The notes beneath the pieces are model-generated. The model worked only from the letters and a program-made list of their open reading frames with translations, was not told the DNA's origin and did no database searches. A stretch of DNA of 5,756 nucleotides from NCBI GenBank assembly GCA_031278535.1, contig JAITKH010000335.1, positions 1 to 5,756 of the forward strand. The letters run 5' to 3'. Positions 1-5,012 of the stretch are shown here, piece by piece; the first letter of the stretch is position 1, and every line of letters begins with the position of its first letter. Position numbers and translations under genes: made by a program. The stretch comes from Planctomycetota bacterium (GTDB lineage Bacteria; Planctomycetota; SZUA-567).

Positions 1-8
1 AAAAACTC

Positions 9-30
9 GGCCGGCACCGGAAAACCGGCC
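9..30 (+). other. Short GC-rich hairpin ahead of the basic-peptide gene
   Basis: GGCCGG (9-14) is complementary to CCGGCC (25-30). Alternatively CCGG(17-20)-AAAA-CCGG(25-28) forms a tetraloop hairpin. No T-run follows, so it is not a typical intrinsic terminator. It sits about 10 bases before the ribosome site and might affect translation of the small ORF. It may equally be a chance product of GGCC-rich sequence. Confidence 0.25.
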
Positions 31-54
31 CGGAGAACCAGGGGAGGAGAAACC

Positions 55-180
55 ATGGCGGAGATCAAGAACAGGAAAACAGCCTCGGCAAAAAAATCGG
101 CGCCCGCGAAGGCTGCCCCGGCAAAAGCGGCAAAACCGGCGGCTAAAACCGCCGGGAAGAAACCGGCTGCAAAGAAATAG
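55..180 (+). CDS. Short Lys/Ala/Pro-rich basic peptide (histone H1-tail-like), 41 aa
   Basis: The ORF runs from ATG to TAG and encodes 41 residues: 12 Lys, 1 Arg, 15 Ala, 4 Pro and only one acidic residue (Glu3). AKKSAPAKAAPAKAAKPAAK-type repeats fill most of it. This composition matches the low-complexity tails of bacterial histone H1-like and other nucleic-acid-binding proteins, so DNA or RNA binding is plausible, but no folded domain is visible. The start is supported by a strong purine-rich ribosome site (GGGGAGGAG, about 40-48) with a 6-base gap to ATG. Caveat: the same frame is open back to base 1, so this could instead be the basic C-terminal tail of a longer protein whose body lies left of the window. 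The ribosome site favours a separate small gene. Such low-complexity ORFs can also arise by chance in GC-rich DNA. Confidence 0.55.
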   Translation: MAEIKNRKTASAKKSAPAKAAPAKAAKPAAKTAGKKPAAKK

Positions 181-245
181 GCCGGCAAGCAATTCCGCTC
201 AGACATCTTTTCGGCTTGTTTTTCCCTCGCTCCTTGCCGGCTTTT
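181..245 (+). terminator. Possible terminator after the basic-peptide gene
   Basis: GCCGGCAAG (181-189), starting right after the TAG stop, is the exact reverse complement of CTTGCCGGC (233-241), which is followed by TTTT. The enclosed loop is long (43 bases). Inside it, CAAGC (186-190) can pair instead with GCTTG (214-218), followed by five Ts (219-223). Either fold could act as a weak intrinsic terminator separating the small gene from the promoter downstream. The long loops keep confidence low. Confidence 0.3.
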
Positions 246-310
246 CCGGCGAGAGAAGGTTTTTGTGTCTCCTGTTTATTCCTTGACAAGGAAAATTTGC
301 CGGCTTTTCC
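234..310 (+). repeat. 14-bp direct repeat TTGCCGGCTTTTCC, two copies
   Basis: TTGCCGGCTTTTCC occurs at 234-247 and again, identically, at 297-310. The start-to-start distance is 63 bases, about six turns of B-DNA, so both copies would face the same side of the helix. The second copy directly abuts the putative -35 hexamer at 311. The arrangement resembles paired activator sites, but no regulator can be named. Confidence 0.45.
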
Positions 311-339
311 TTGCCGAGGTTGGCAATCGGCGCTATACT
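311..339 (+). promoter_or_regulatory. Sigma70-type promoter for the cheX-like/flhB-like pair
   Basis: A -35 element TTGCCG (311-316; 4 of 6 match to TTGACA) is separated by exactly 17 bp from a -10 element TATACT (334-339; 5 of 6 match to TATAAT). Transcription would start near 346, giving a leader of roughly 85 bases before the ATG at 432. A better -35 look-alike, TTGACA at 283-288, has no -10 at proper spacing and sits within the palindrome CCTTGACAAGG. Confidence 0.6.
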
Positions 340-431
340 ATCGGCAAGAATTGTTTCTGGTATTTTTTGCGCCCCGGGGAAATTCTACGGGAGTAATTTT
401 CCTTAGGCGGCCTGTCGATTGGGAGGAAGCC

Positions 432-941
432 ATGACTACGCAGCCGGGCCTGTTGAAAATCGACGATCTGTTGGTGCAGGTCATTGTCAAATGTACGCGC
501 GACGGCCTGATGATGGCGGGATTGAAGCCAGAACCCATCGGCCTGTCGCGGCTGCTCCGATCCGACGGCAACGTTTCTTCCATCATCGGCTTCGTCGGCC
601 CCATCAGCGGCTCCCTCATTATCAACACCACCGATTCGGTGGCCTGCTTCATGGCTGGGCGCATGGTCGGCGAAACGTTTACCGTCCTGGACAACCAAAG
701 CCTGGACGGGGTGTGTGAAATTGCCAATATCGTGGCCGGCGGCATCAAGGCGGGCCTTTCGACAACCTCTTTCCATTTTGATCGGATTAGCGTTCCCTCG
801 GTGGTTGTCGGCAACAACTTTTCCATTTCGCATTACCGGGGCATGACGTCGGTTTCGGTCGACTTCTCCCTGCCGGAGATGCCCATGAAAATGGGCGAAA
901 GCGGCACTTTTTCGGTCAATCTCTCGTTGATGAAAATCTGA
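432..941 (+). CDS. cheX: CheX-like chemotaxis phosphatase family protein
   Basis: 169-residue cytoplasmic protein with no signal peptide or membrane segment, close to normal CheX size. The whole length matches the CheX/CheC-type fold: an N-terminal helix (about 7-30), a beta segment ending in GPISGSLII (56-64), a helix with FMAGRMVGE (73-81), then CEIANIVAGGIKAGL (95-109). The last segment carries the family's catalytic ExxN pair, here E96 and N99. A following VPSVVVG segment (about 125-131) is also typical. Family members dephosphorylate CheY-P and so reset flagellar signalling. The start chosen is ATG 432, preceded by GGGAGGAAG (421-429). An in-frame upstream start at 216 would run through the promoter and adds non-conserved sequence. 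The gene lies 23 bp upstream of an flhB-domain gene, which fits a motility unit. Whether it really acts on CheY or on another response regulator cannot be told from sequence. Confidence 0.8.
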   Translation: MTTQPGLLKIDDLLVQVIVKCTRDGLMMAGLKPEPIGLSRLLRSDGNVSSIIGFVGPISGSLIINTTDSVACFMAGRMVGETFTVLDNQSLDGVCEIANIVAGGIKAGLSTTSFHFDRISVPSVVVGNNFSISHYRGMTSVSVDFSLPEMPMKMGESGTFSVNLSLMKI

Positions 942-964
942 CCGGCCGGCGGATTGGCGAGACC

Positions 965-1291
965 ATGCCAAGGAAGGAACCGCCCTCGAGACGCCAGCTG
1001 GTCGTGGCCCTCCGTTATGACGAGGATCGTGAAGCCGCGCCGCGGATTCTCGCCAAGGGTCGGGGAACAGTGGCGCAGCGCATCCTCGAAATCGCCAGGG
1101 AACGGAACATTCCGATTCGCGACGATCCGGATTTGGTGGAGATGTTGGCCAAGCTTGATGTCGGATCCCTCATCCCCACCGAATTCTATCCCGCCGTGGC
1201 CGAGATCCTGGCCTTCGTCTACAGGCAGAACCGGCGATACGCCTCTTTGGCGGCGGCCGATTCCGGAACAAACGGACTTCGGCATTCGTAA
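965..1291 (+). CDS. Stand-alone FlhB C-terminal-domain protein (EscU/YscU/HrcU-family export switch homologue)
   Basis: 108-residue soluble protein matching the cytoplasmic C-terminal half of FlhB. Seen in order: VVALRYDEDREAAP (13-26), ILAKGRGTVAQRILEIARE (28-46), IPIRDDPDLVEML (49-61), and a closing helix around AVAEILAFVYRQN (77-89). In full FlhB this part follows the four-helix membrane domain and the self-cleaving NPTH motif. Here the membrane domain is absent and the sequence begins just after where NPTH would be, so self-cleavage is not expected. Such solo domains (YlqH/FlhX type) are known in flagellated bacteria, and some can complement the matching half of FlhB in flagellar export. 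The ATG at 965 has only a weak ribosome site (GGCGAG). A 23-bp gap after the cheX-like gene suggests co-transcription. Residues after about 92 look unconserved. Confidence 0.85.
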   Translation: MPRKEPPSRRQLVVALRYDEDREAAPRILAKGRGTVAQRILEIARERNIPIRDDPDLVEMLAKLDVGSLIPTEFYPAVAEILAFVYRQNRRYASLAAADSGTNGLRHS

Positions 1292-1344
1292 GCTAGTGTT
1301 CCGTACAGTCTCAATCTTTACTTGAGACTGTACGGAACACTAGC
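1292..1344 (+). repeat. Perfect 23-bp inverted repeat with 7-base loop
   Basis: The left arm (1292-1314, beginning GCTAGTGTTCCGTACAG) and right arm (1322-1344, ending CTGTACGGAACACTAGC) are perfectly complementary over 23 bp around the loop TCTTTAC. The left arm starts one base after the flhB-like stop codon. The stem is only about half GC and is followed by CTTTTC, not a clear T-run, so it is a poor standard intrinsic terminator, though it would fold strongly in RNA and may still stop or stabilise the upstream transcript. Perfect pairing of this length suggests a small palindromic mobile or repeated element, possibly with CTAG ends as a 4-bp target duplication. Confidence 0.8.
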
Positions 1345-1420
1345 CTTTTCAGGCCGCTCGAACCGGTAAACCCGGAGCGAAATCGCCTCCGCCGATCAAC
1401 CCGTCTGGAAGGGACGGAAC

Positions 1421-2629
1421 ATGATTGTCATCCAGGGCAAGCACAACAGCGCCGTTTGTTATTGCGAATCGCTGGAGCCGTCGGCCGCGGAGCAAATCCG
1501 GGCGGTCTGCGACCGGCCTGAATTCGCGGCGAGTTCAATCCGCATCATGCCGGACGTCCACACCGGCAAGGGGTGCACCATCGGCACGACCATGACCATT
1601 TCCGACAAGGTCGTTCCAGGGATGGTCGGAGTTGACATAGGCTGCGGCATGGAGACTGTCGAGATCGCCGAACGGCATGTCGATTTCGCCCGCCTGGACG
1701 CGGTTATCCGCAAAAGCATTCCCGCCGGCCGTCAGGTTCGCCCCGACCGCCATCCCCTGAACGACGACATCGATCTCGGGATATTGCGCTGCGCGCGGAA
1801 ACTGCACCTTGAACGGGCGCGGCGCAGCATCGGCACCCTGGGCGGAGGCAACCATTTCATCGAGATCGACGCGACCGGCGACGGCAGGCTCTTCGTCGTG
1901 GTGCATTCGGGCAGCCGCCATATCGGAACCGAGGTGGCGGAATATTACCAGGAGGAAGCCTGGCGCCGGCTGAGCGGTTCCTCGCAGGTTTTTATCAACG
2001 AGACTATCGTACGGCTAAAATCCGAGGGACGTGAAAGGGAAATCGAGGACGCCATCCGGCGCCTCAAGAGCGGAAACGCGAAAAAAACGGGGATGCCGAA
2101 GGATTTGGCCTATGTCGAGGGGGACCTGTTCGACGACTACGTAAACGACATGCGCATCATCCAGCGTTTCGCCTCCCTGAACCGCCAGGCGATGGTGGAA
2201 ACCATCCTGCGGGAAATGGGCCTGACGAAAATCGACGCCTTCTCCACCATCCATAATTACATCGACGCGGAGGCGATGATCCTCCGCAAGGGCGCGGTGT
2301 CGGCCGGCGACGGCGAAAAGCTGCTCATCCCCATCAACATGCGCGACGGCTCTCTCATTTGCCGCGGCCGGGGCAACAGGGACTGGAACAGTTCGGCGCC
2401 CCACGGAGCCGGGCGCGTCATGAGCCGTGCGGCCGCATTCAAAAGCTTGTCAATGGACGGGTACAAAGAGGCGATGCGGGGCATTTTCACCACCTGCGTC
2501 GGAAAAGACACGCTCGACGAATCTCCCATGGCCTACAAGAGCCTGGACAGCATTGTCGGCCAAATCACCCCCACCGCCGAAATTATCGAGCGGATAACGC
2601 CATTGTACAACTTCAAGGCCGGGGAATAG
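1421..2629 (+). CDS. rtcB: RtcB-family tRNA-splicing/RNA-repair ligase
   Basis: 402 residues, near the length of E. coli RtcB. RtcB joins RNA ends bearing 3'-phosphate or 2',3'-cyclic phosphate to 5'-OH ends, using GTP and Mn2+, through a GMP-histidine intermediate. Visible motifs: PDVHTGKGCTIG (44-55), VGVDIGCGM (69-77, metal ligands D72 and C75), GTLGGGNHFIE (138-148, H145), VHSGSRHIG (161-169, H162), IHNY (277-280, H278), RKGA (289-292), RDGSLICRGRGN (308-319) and SAPHGAGRVMSR (325-336), with H328 as the expected guanylylated histidine. All key residues are present, so it should be active. The RDGS/NSSAPHGAGR form looks like a bacterial subgroup distinct from the classic E. coli type. ATG 1421 has the ribosome site GGAAGGGA (1407-1414). 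The gene lies 129 bp after the flhB-like gene, beyond the palindrome, so it may be transcribed separately. No archease, rtcA or rtcR is visible. Confidence 0.93.
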   Translation: MIVIQGKHNSAVCYCESLEPSAAEQIRAVCDRPEFAASSIRIMPDVHTGKGCTIGTTMTISDKVVPGMVGVDIGCGMETVEIAERHVDFARLDAVIRKSIPAGRQVRPDRHPLNDDIDLGILRCARKLHLERARRSIGTLGGGNHFIEIDATGDGRLFVVVHSGSRHIGTEVAEYYQEEAWRRLSGSSQVFINETIVRLKSEGREREIEDAIRRLKSGNAKKTGMPKDLAYVEGDLFDDYVNDMRIIQRFASLNRQAMVETILREMGLTKIDAFSTIHNYIDAEAMILRKGAVSAGDGEKLLIPINMRDGSLICRGRGNRDWNSSAPHGAGRVMSRAAAFKSLSMDGYKEAMRGIFTTCVGKDTLDESPMAYKSLDSIVGQITPTAEIIERITPLYNFKAGE

Positions 2630-2646
2630 GGAGGAGTGAATTCCCC
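2621..2646. terminator. Weak hairpin in the convergent gap between rtcB and the transpeptidase gene
   Basis: GGGGAAT (2621-2627, overlapping the rtcB stop) pairs with ATTCCCC (2640-2646) across a 12-base loop. An outer AAGGCC (2615-2620) could pair with GGCCTT (2665-2670), just ahead of further Ts. The gap between the two convergent genes is only 41 bp, so a shared terminator is expected here, but neither hairpin has the classic stem plus T-run form. Confidence 0.25.
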
Positions 2647-2670
2647 GTCGGAATCCGCGGGTTTGGCCTT

Positions 2671-4083
2671 TTACTCCGTTACGGTCACTTTCGCGCCGAC
2701 TCGGGCGTAACTGAACAGTTCTTCCACATCCCGGTTATACAGGCGGATGCAACCGGCGCTGGTATATCCGGGAATGGAATCGTCCACCGTCGTTCCATGG
2801 ATGCCCAGACCGGTCACATTCATTCCCTTCATCGCCATCCAACGGCTGCCCAGGATATTCTCGGGGTGATTGTTCGGCAAAAGTTGTCCGTTGAGCGGAT
2901 TTGTCCAGGAAGGATCGCGCTCCTTTAAAGTCAAAGTATAGGTTCCCGCCGGCGTTTTGGCGCCCTCGCCCACGCAGGCGGGATATTCCCGCACCCAGCG
3001 GTCATCCAGAAACCAGGCAAGAACCGGCGTTTTTCCCGTTTTTTCATTCTTCCTCACGACGATGGCCACCTCGCCGGTCATTACCTTCAAATCCATCCCG
3101 GCGTGGATGCGGTTGGGATGGATGTCATTGATCCGGGCGATGGATTCGTAGTCGGTACGGTAGCGGGAGGCTATGCTGCCGAGCATTTCGCCCGATTCAA
3201 CCTTGTGGTACCGGGCCAGCCTGGTTGGCGCCGGACCAAAAAAAATAGCGTCGTTCAGGATATTCAGGCGGGTTTTTATGCCGGTTTTCATCTCTTCCGG
3301 AAGAAAGGGGGCGTCGTCCCGGCCGATAACCAGCGAATAGAGCGCCTGGATTTCGTCCCACCGCGACATCTCCGCCCTGGTCCCGGCATATCGGCCGTAC
3401 CAGGCATCGGCAATGGCCAGGGCCGAAAGCCTGCCGCCTGGAAAGGCGGGCCATTTTTCCACAGTCCCGCGCCAATATTTTCCGGCTTTCTCTTCCTCCC
3501 CGAGCATCCGGGCGGCATACCCCAACCGGTAATTGATCCCGGCCTCCTCCTCGCCGGAAAGAACGCCTGTCACCATATTTTCAAGGCGGCGGCGCGCCTC
3601 GCCGGGATTACTTCGGAGCAATTGATCGATTTCCCGCATTTCCTCCATATACCGGGAACGCACAGGAACAGGTTCGGGCACGGTTCCTCCCGCCTGCCTG
3701 ATCGAGTCCGCGCCCCGGGAAGGAAGCATTCCTGTTTCCCCGGGAAGGATTGTTGCCGTTTCGTCCCGCCGGCCAATTTTTTCCACAACGACAAGCGGAT
3801 TATCCGCCGCCATTTTCTCTTCCCCGGAAAAAGGAATTTCCTTTTCTCCAAAAGGCGGCCCTTCTTTTCCAACCAACCCGGCGGAAAAGGAATGGAGGAG
3901 ATTCAGGGCGGATTCATATTTCGAAACAAGATACCCGCCTGAAAATTTTTGATGTCCTGTATACAGTAAAAGCACGCACCCCGCCAATAATACGGCCGGC
4001 ACGACAAACCGGCTAAAATAGCCTTTTCGCCGTCGCGACGGCCGATTCATCTGCCTCAGGATTTCTTGATACTTGATTGCCAC
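2671..4083 (-). CDS. Membrane-anchored LysM and L,D-transpeptidase (YkuD-type) protein
   Basis: 470 residues. A basic N-terminus (RPSRRRK, 14-20) precedes a hydrophobic stretch (about 24-43), an inner-membrane anchor. It contains LAGC (33-36), a possible lipoprotein box, but hydrophobic residues continue past the Cys, so a membrane anchor is more likely. A low-complexity Gly/Glu/Pro linker (about 70-143) follows, then a helical, TPR-like region (about 144-255, with NYRLGYAARMLGEEEKAGKYW-type helices). A LysM peptidoglycan-binding domain (292-336) leads into the YkuD catalytic domain (about 338-468), with H429 in GIHG and the SAGCIR active site (S442, C445, R447). The enzyme should act in the periplasm, making 3-3 cross-links or attaching protein to peptidoglycan. 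The start is GTG at 4083 with GGAAGG six bases upstream; an ATG at residue 12 has a weaker site. It lies 87 bp downstream of murI on the same strand and is probably co-transcribed. Confidence 0.9.
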   Translation of the reverse strand: MAIKYQEILRQMNRPSRRRKGYFSRFVVPAVLLAGCVLLLYTGHQKFSGGYLVSKYESALNLLHSFSAGLVGKEGPPFGEKEIPFSGEEKMAADNPLVVVEKIGRRDETATILPGETGMLPSRGADSIRQAGGTVPEPVPVRSRYMEEMREIDQLLRSNPGEARRRLENMVTGVLSGEEEAGINYRLGYAARMLGEEEKAGKYWRGTVEKWPAFPGGRLSALAIADAWYGRYAGTRAEMSRWDEIQALYSLVIGRDDAPFLPEEMKTGIKTRLNILNDAIFFGPAPTRLARYHKVESGEMLGSIASRYRTDYESIARINDIHPNRIHAGMDLKVMTGEVAIVVRKNEKTGKTPVLAWFLDDRWVREYPACVGEGAKTPAGTYTLTLKERDPSWTNPLNGQLLPNNHPENILGSRWMAMKGMNVTGLGIHGTTVDDSIPGYTSAGCIRLYNRDVEELFSYARVGAKVTVTE

Positions 4084-4170
4084 GTTTTTCCTTCCGGCGA
4101 AATTTGTCCCCTTTTTTTTCCACTTTCCGTCCGTCCGACGTTTCTTTCAGGTTTTCTCCCTTCCGTCGGG

Positions 4171-5010
4171 TTACAGGCGACAAAAAGTTTTTCCTGTCAC
4201 TACCGCCGGCTGACCAAGAATTTCCCGGGAGAACTGCCCAAATCGCTGTGCATTGCCGCTGACCCAGAATTTTTTCTCCGGCATTCCCTCATCGTTGAGC
4301 ATTTTTCTTTCCGTCATTATCTGAGCCGTCCGCCTGGCTATGGCTGGACTGGGATCGATGATTTCAATCCCGGGTCCGGCCATTTCCGCAATGGCGTCCT
4401 TGACAAGAGGATAATGCGTACACGCAAGCACTATTTCGTCCACTCCGCGGTCAAGTAGAGGGCGTACGTATTTTTCAAGGAGAGAACGGATGGCGGGATG
4501 GTCCAGGGAATGGGTTTCAATGCACTCAGCCAAACCGGGACAGGCCTGTCGGTAAATTTTCACGTTTCGGGCATACCGTTCCACAACATTTTCAAAAAGC
4601 TCTCCCTGGAAAGTCGCCTGCGTCGCTAAAATGCCCAGCTTTCCCTGTCTTGTTCCATTCGCCGCCACCTTGACGGCCGGCTCCATGCCGACAAAGGGAA
4701 TGTCGGGAAAAGCACTTCGCAATTCTTTTAGTGCGGCGGCTGAAGCGGTATTGCAGGCAAGAACAATGATTTTCGCCGATTCTTCCAGCAGTTTTTCCGT
4801 CATGGCGAAAACAAGTTTCCGCACTTCCGCCATCGGCCTGGGTCCAAAGGGCAAATGTTCGCAATCGGCGCAATAGATTGTTCGTTCGGAAGGAAGCTGT
4901 TTCCATATTTCCTGGAGAACCGACAATCCGCCGAGGCCGGAATCGAGGACACCGACCGGTGCCTGGGATCCTTTCTCCCCGACGCGGCTTTTTTCTCTTT
5001 GCGCGTCCAT
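4171..5010 (-). CDS. murI: Glutamate racemase
   Basis: 279 residues, slightly longer than typical (about 255-270) because of a charged 17-residue N-terminal extension. MurI interconverts L- and D-glutamate without a cofactor, in the cytoplasm, supplying D-Glu for the peptidoglycan stem peptide. Motifs are complete: PVGVLDSGLGGLSVL (18-32, catalytic-site D23 and S24), CEHLPFG (50-56), LACNTASA (84-91, catalytic C86), a GKLGILAT segment (123-130) and VLACTHYPL (194-202, second catalytic C197, H199). ATG 5010 is chosen because longer in-frame starts run into the upstream gene, and the conserved PVGVLDSG follows soon after. The upstream gene stops only two bases before, so translation is probably coupled; the ribosome site is poor (GGACG). 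Base composition is visibly more AT-rich than the plus-strand genes. Confidence 0.95.
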   Translation of the reverse strand: MDAQREKSRVGEKGSQAPVGVLDSGLGGLSVLQEIWKQLPSERTIYCADCEHLPFGPRPMAEVRKLVFAMTEKLLEESAKIIVLACNTASAAALKELRSAFPDIPFVGMEPAVKVAANGTRQGKLGILATQATFQGELFENVVERYARNVKIYRQACPGLAECIETHSLDHPAIRSLLEKYVRPLLDRGVDEIVLACTHYPLVKDAIAEMAGPGIEIIDPSPAIARRTAQIMTERKMLNDEGMPEKKFWVSGNAQRFGQFSREILGQPAVVTGKTFCRL

Positions 5011-5012
5011 TT

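Noticed and set aside
283..288. TTGACA as a -35 element
   Set aside because: No acceptable -10 hexamer lies 16-18 bp downstream. TTGCCG at 311 with TATACT at 334 has ideal spacing.
216..431. Upstream in-frame extension of the cheX-like gene from base 216
   Set aside because: It runs through the promoter and leader, encodes Phe/Pro/Arg-rich sequence unlike CheX, and lacks the good ribosome site found before ATG 432.
333..971. Minus-strand open frames over the cheX-like gene
   Set aside because: They are shadow frames with His/Arg/Asp-rich translations and cross the plus-strand promoter. The ExxN-containing CheX frame explains the region.
3103..3942. Long plus-strand open frame of 279 codons
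   Set aside because: It lies wholly antisense to the transpeptidase gene, which has clear LysM and YkuD motifs. Its translation is low-complexity Phe/Pro/Arg/Gly-rich with no recognisable domain.
4084..4170. Terminator between murI and the transpeptidase gene
   Set aside because: Read on the minus strand, the gap has only a 6-bp CCGACG/CGTCGG repeat with a long loop and is followed by purines, not a T-run.
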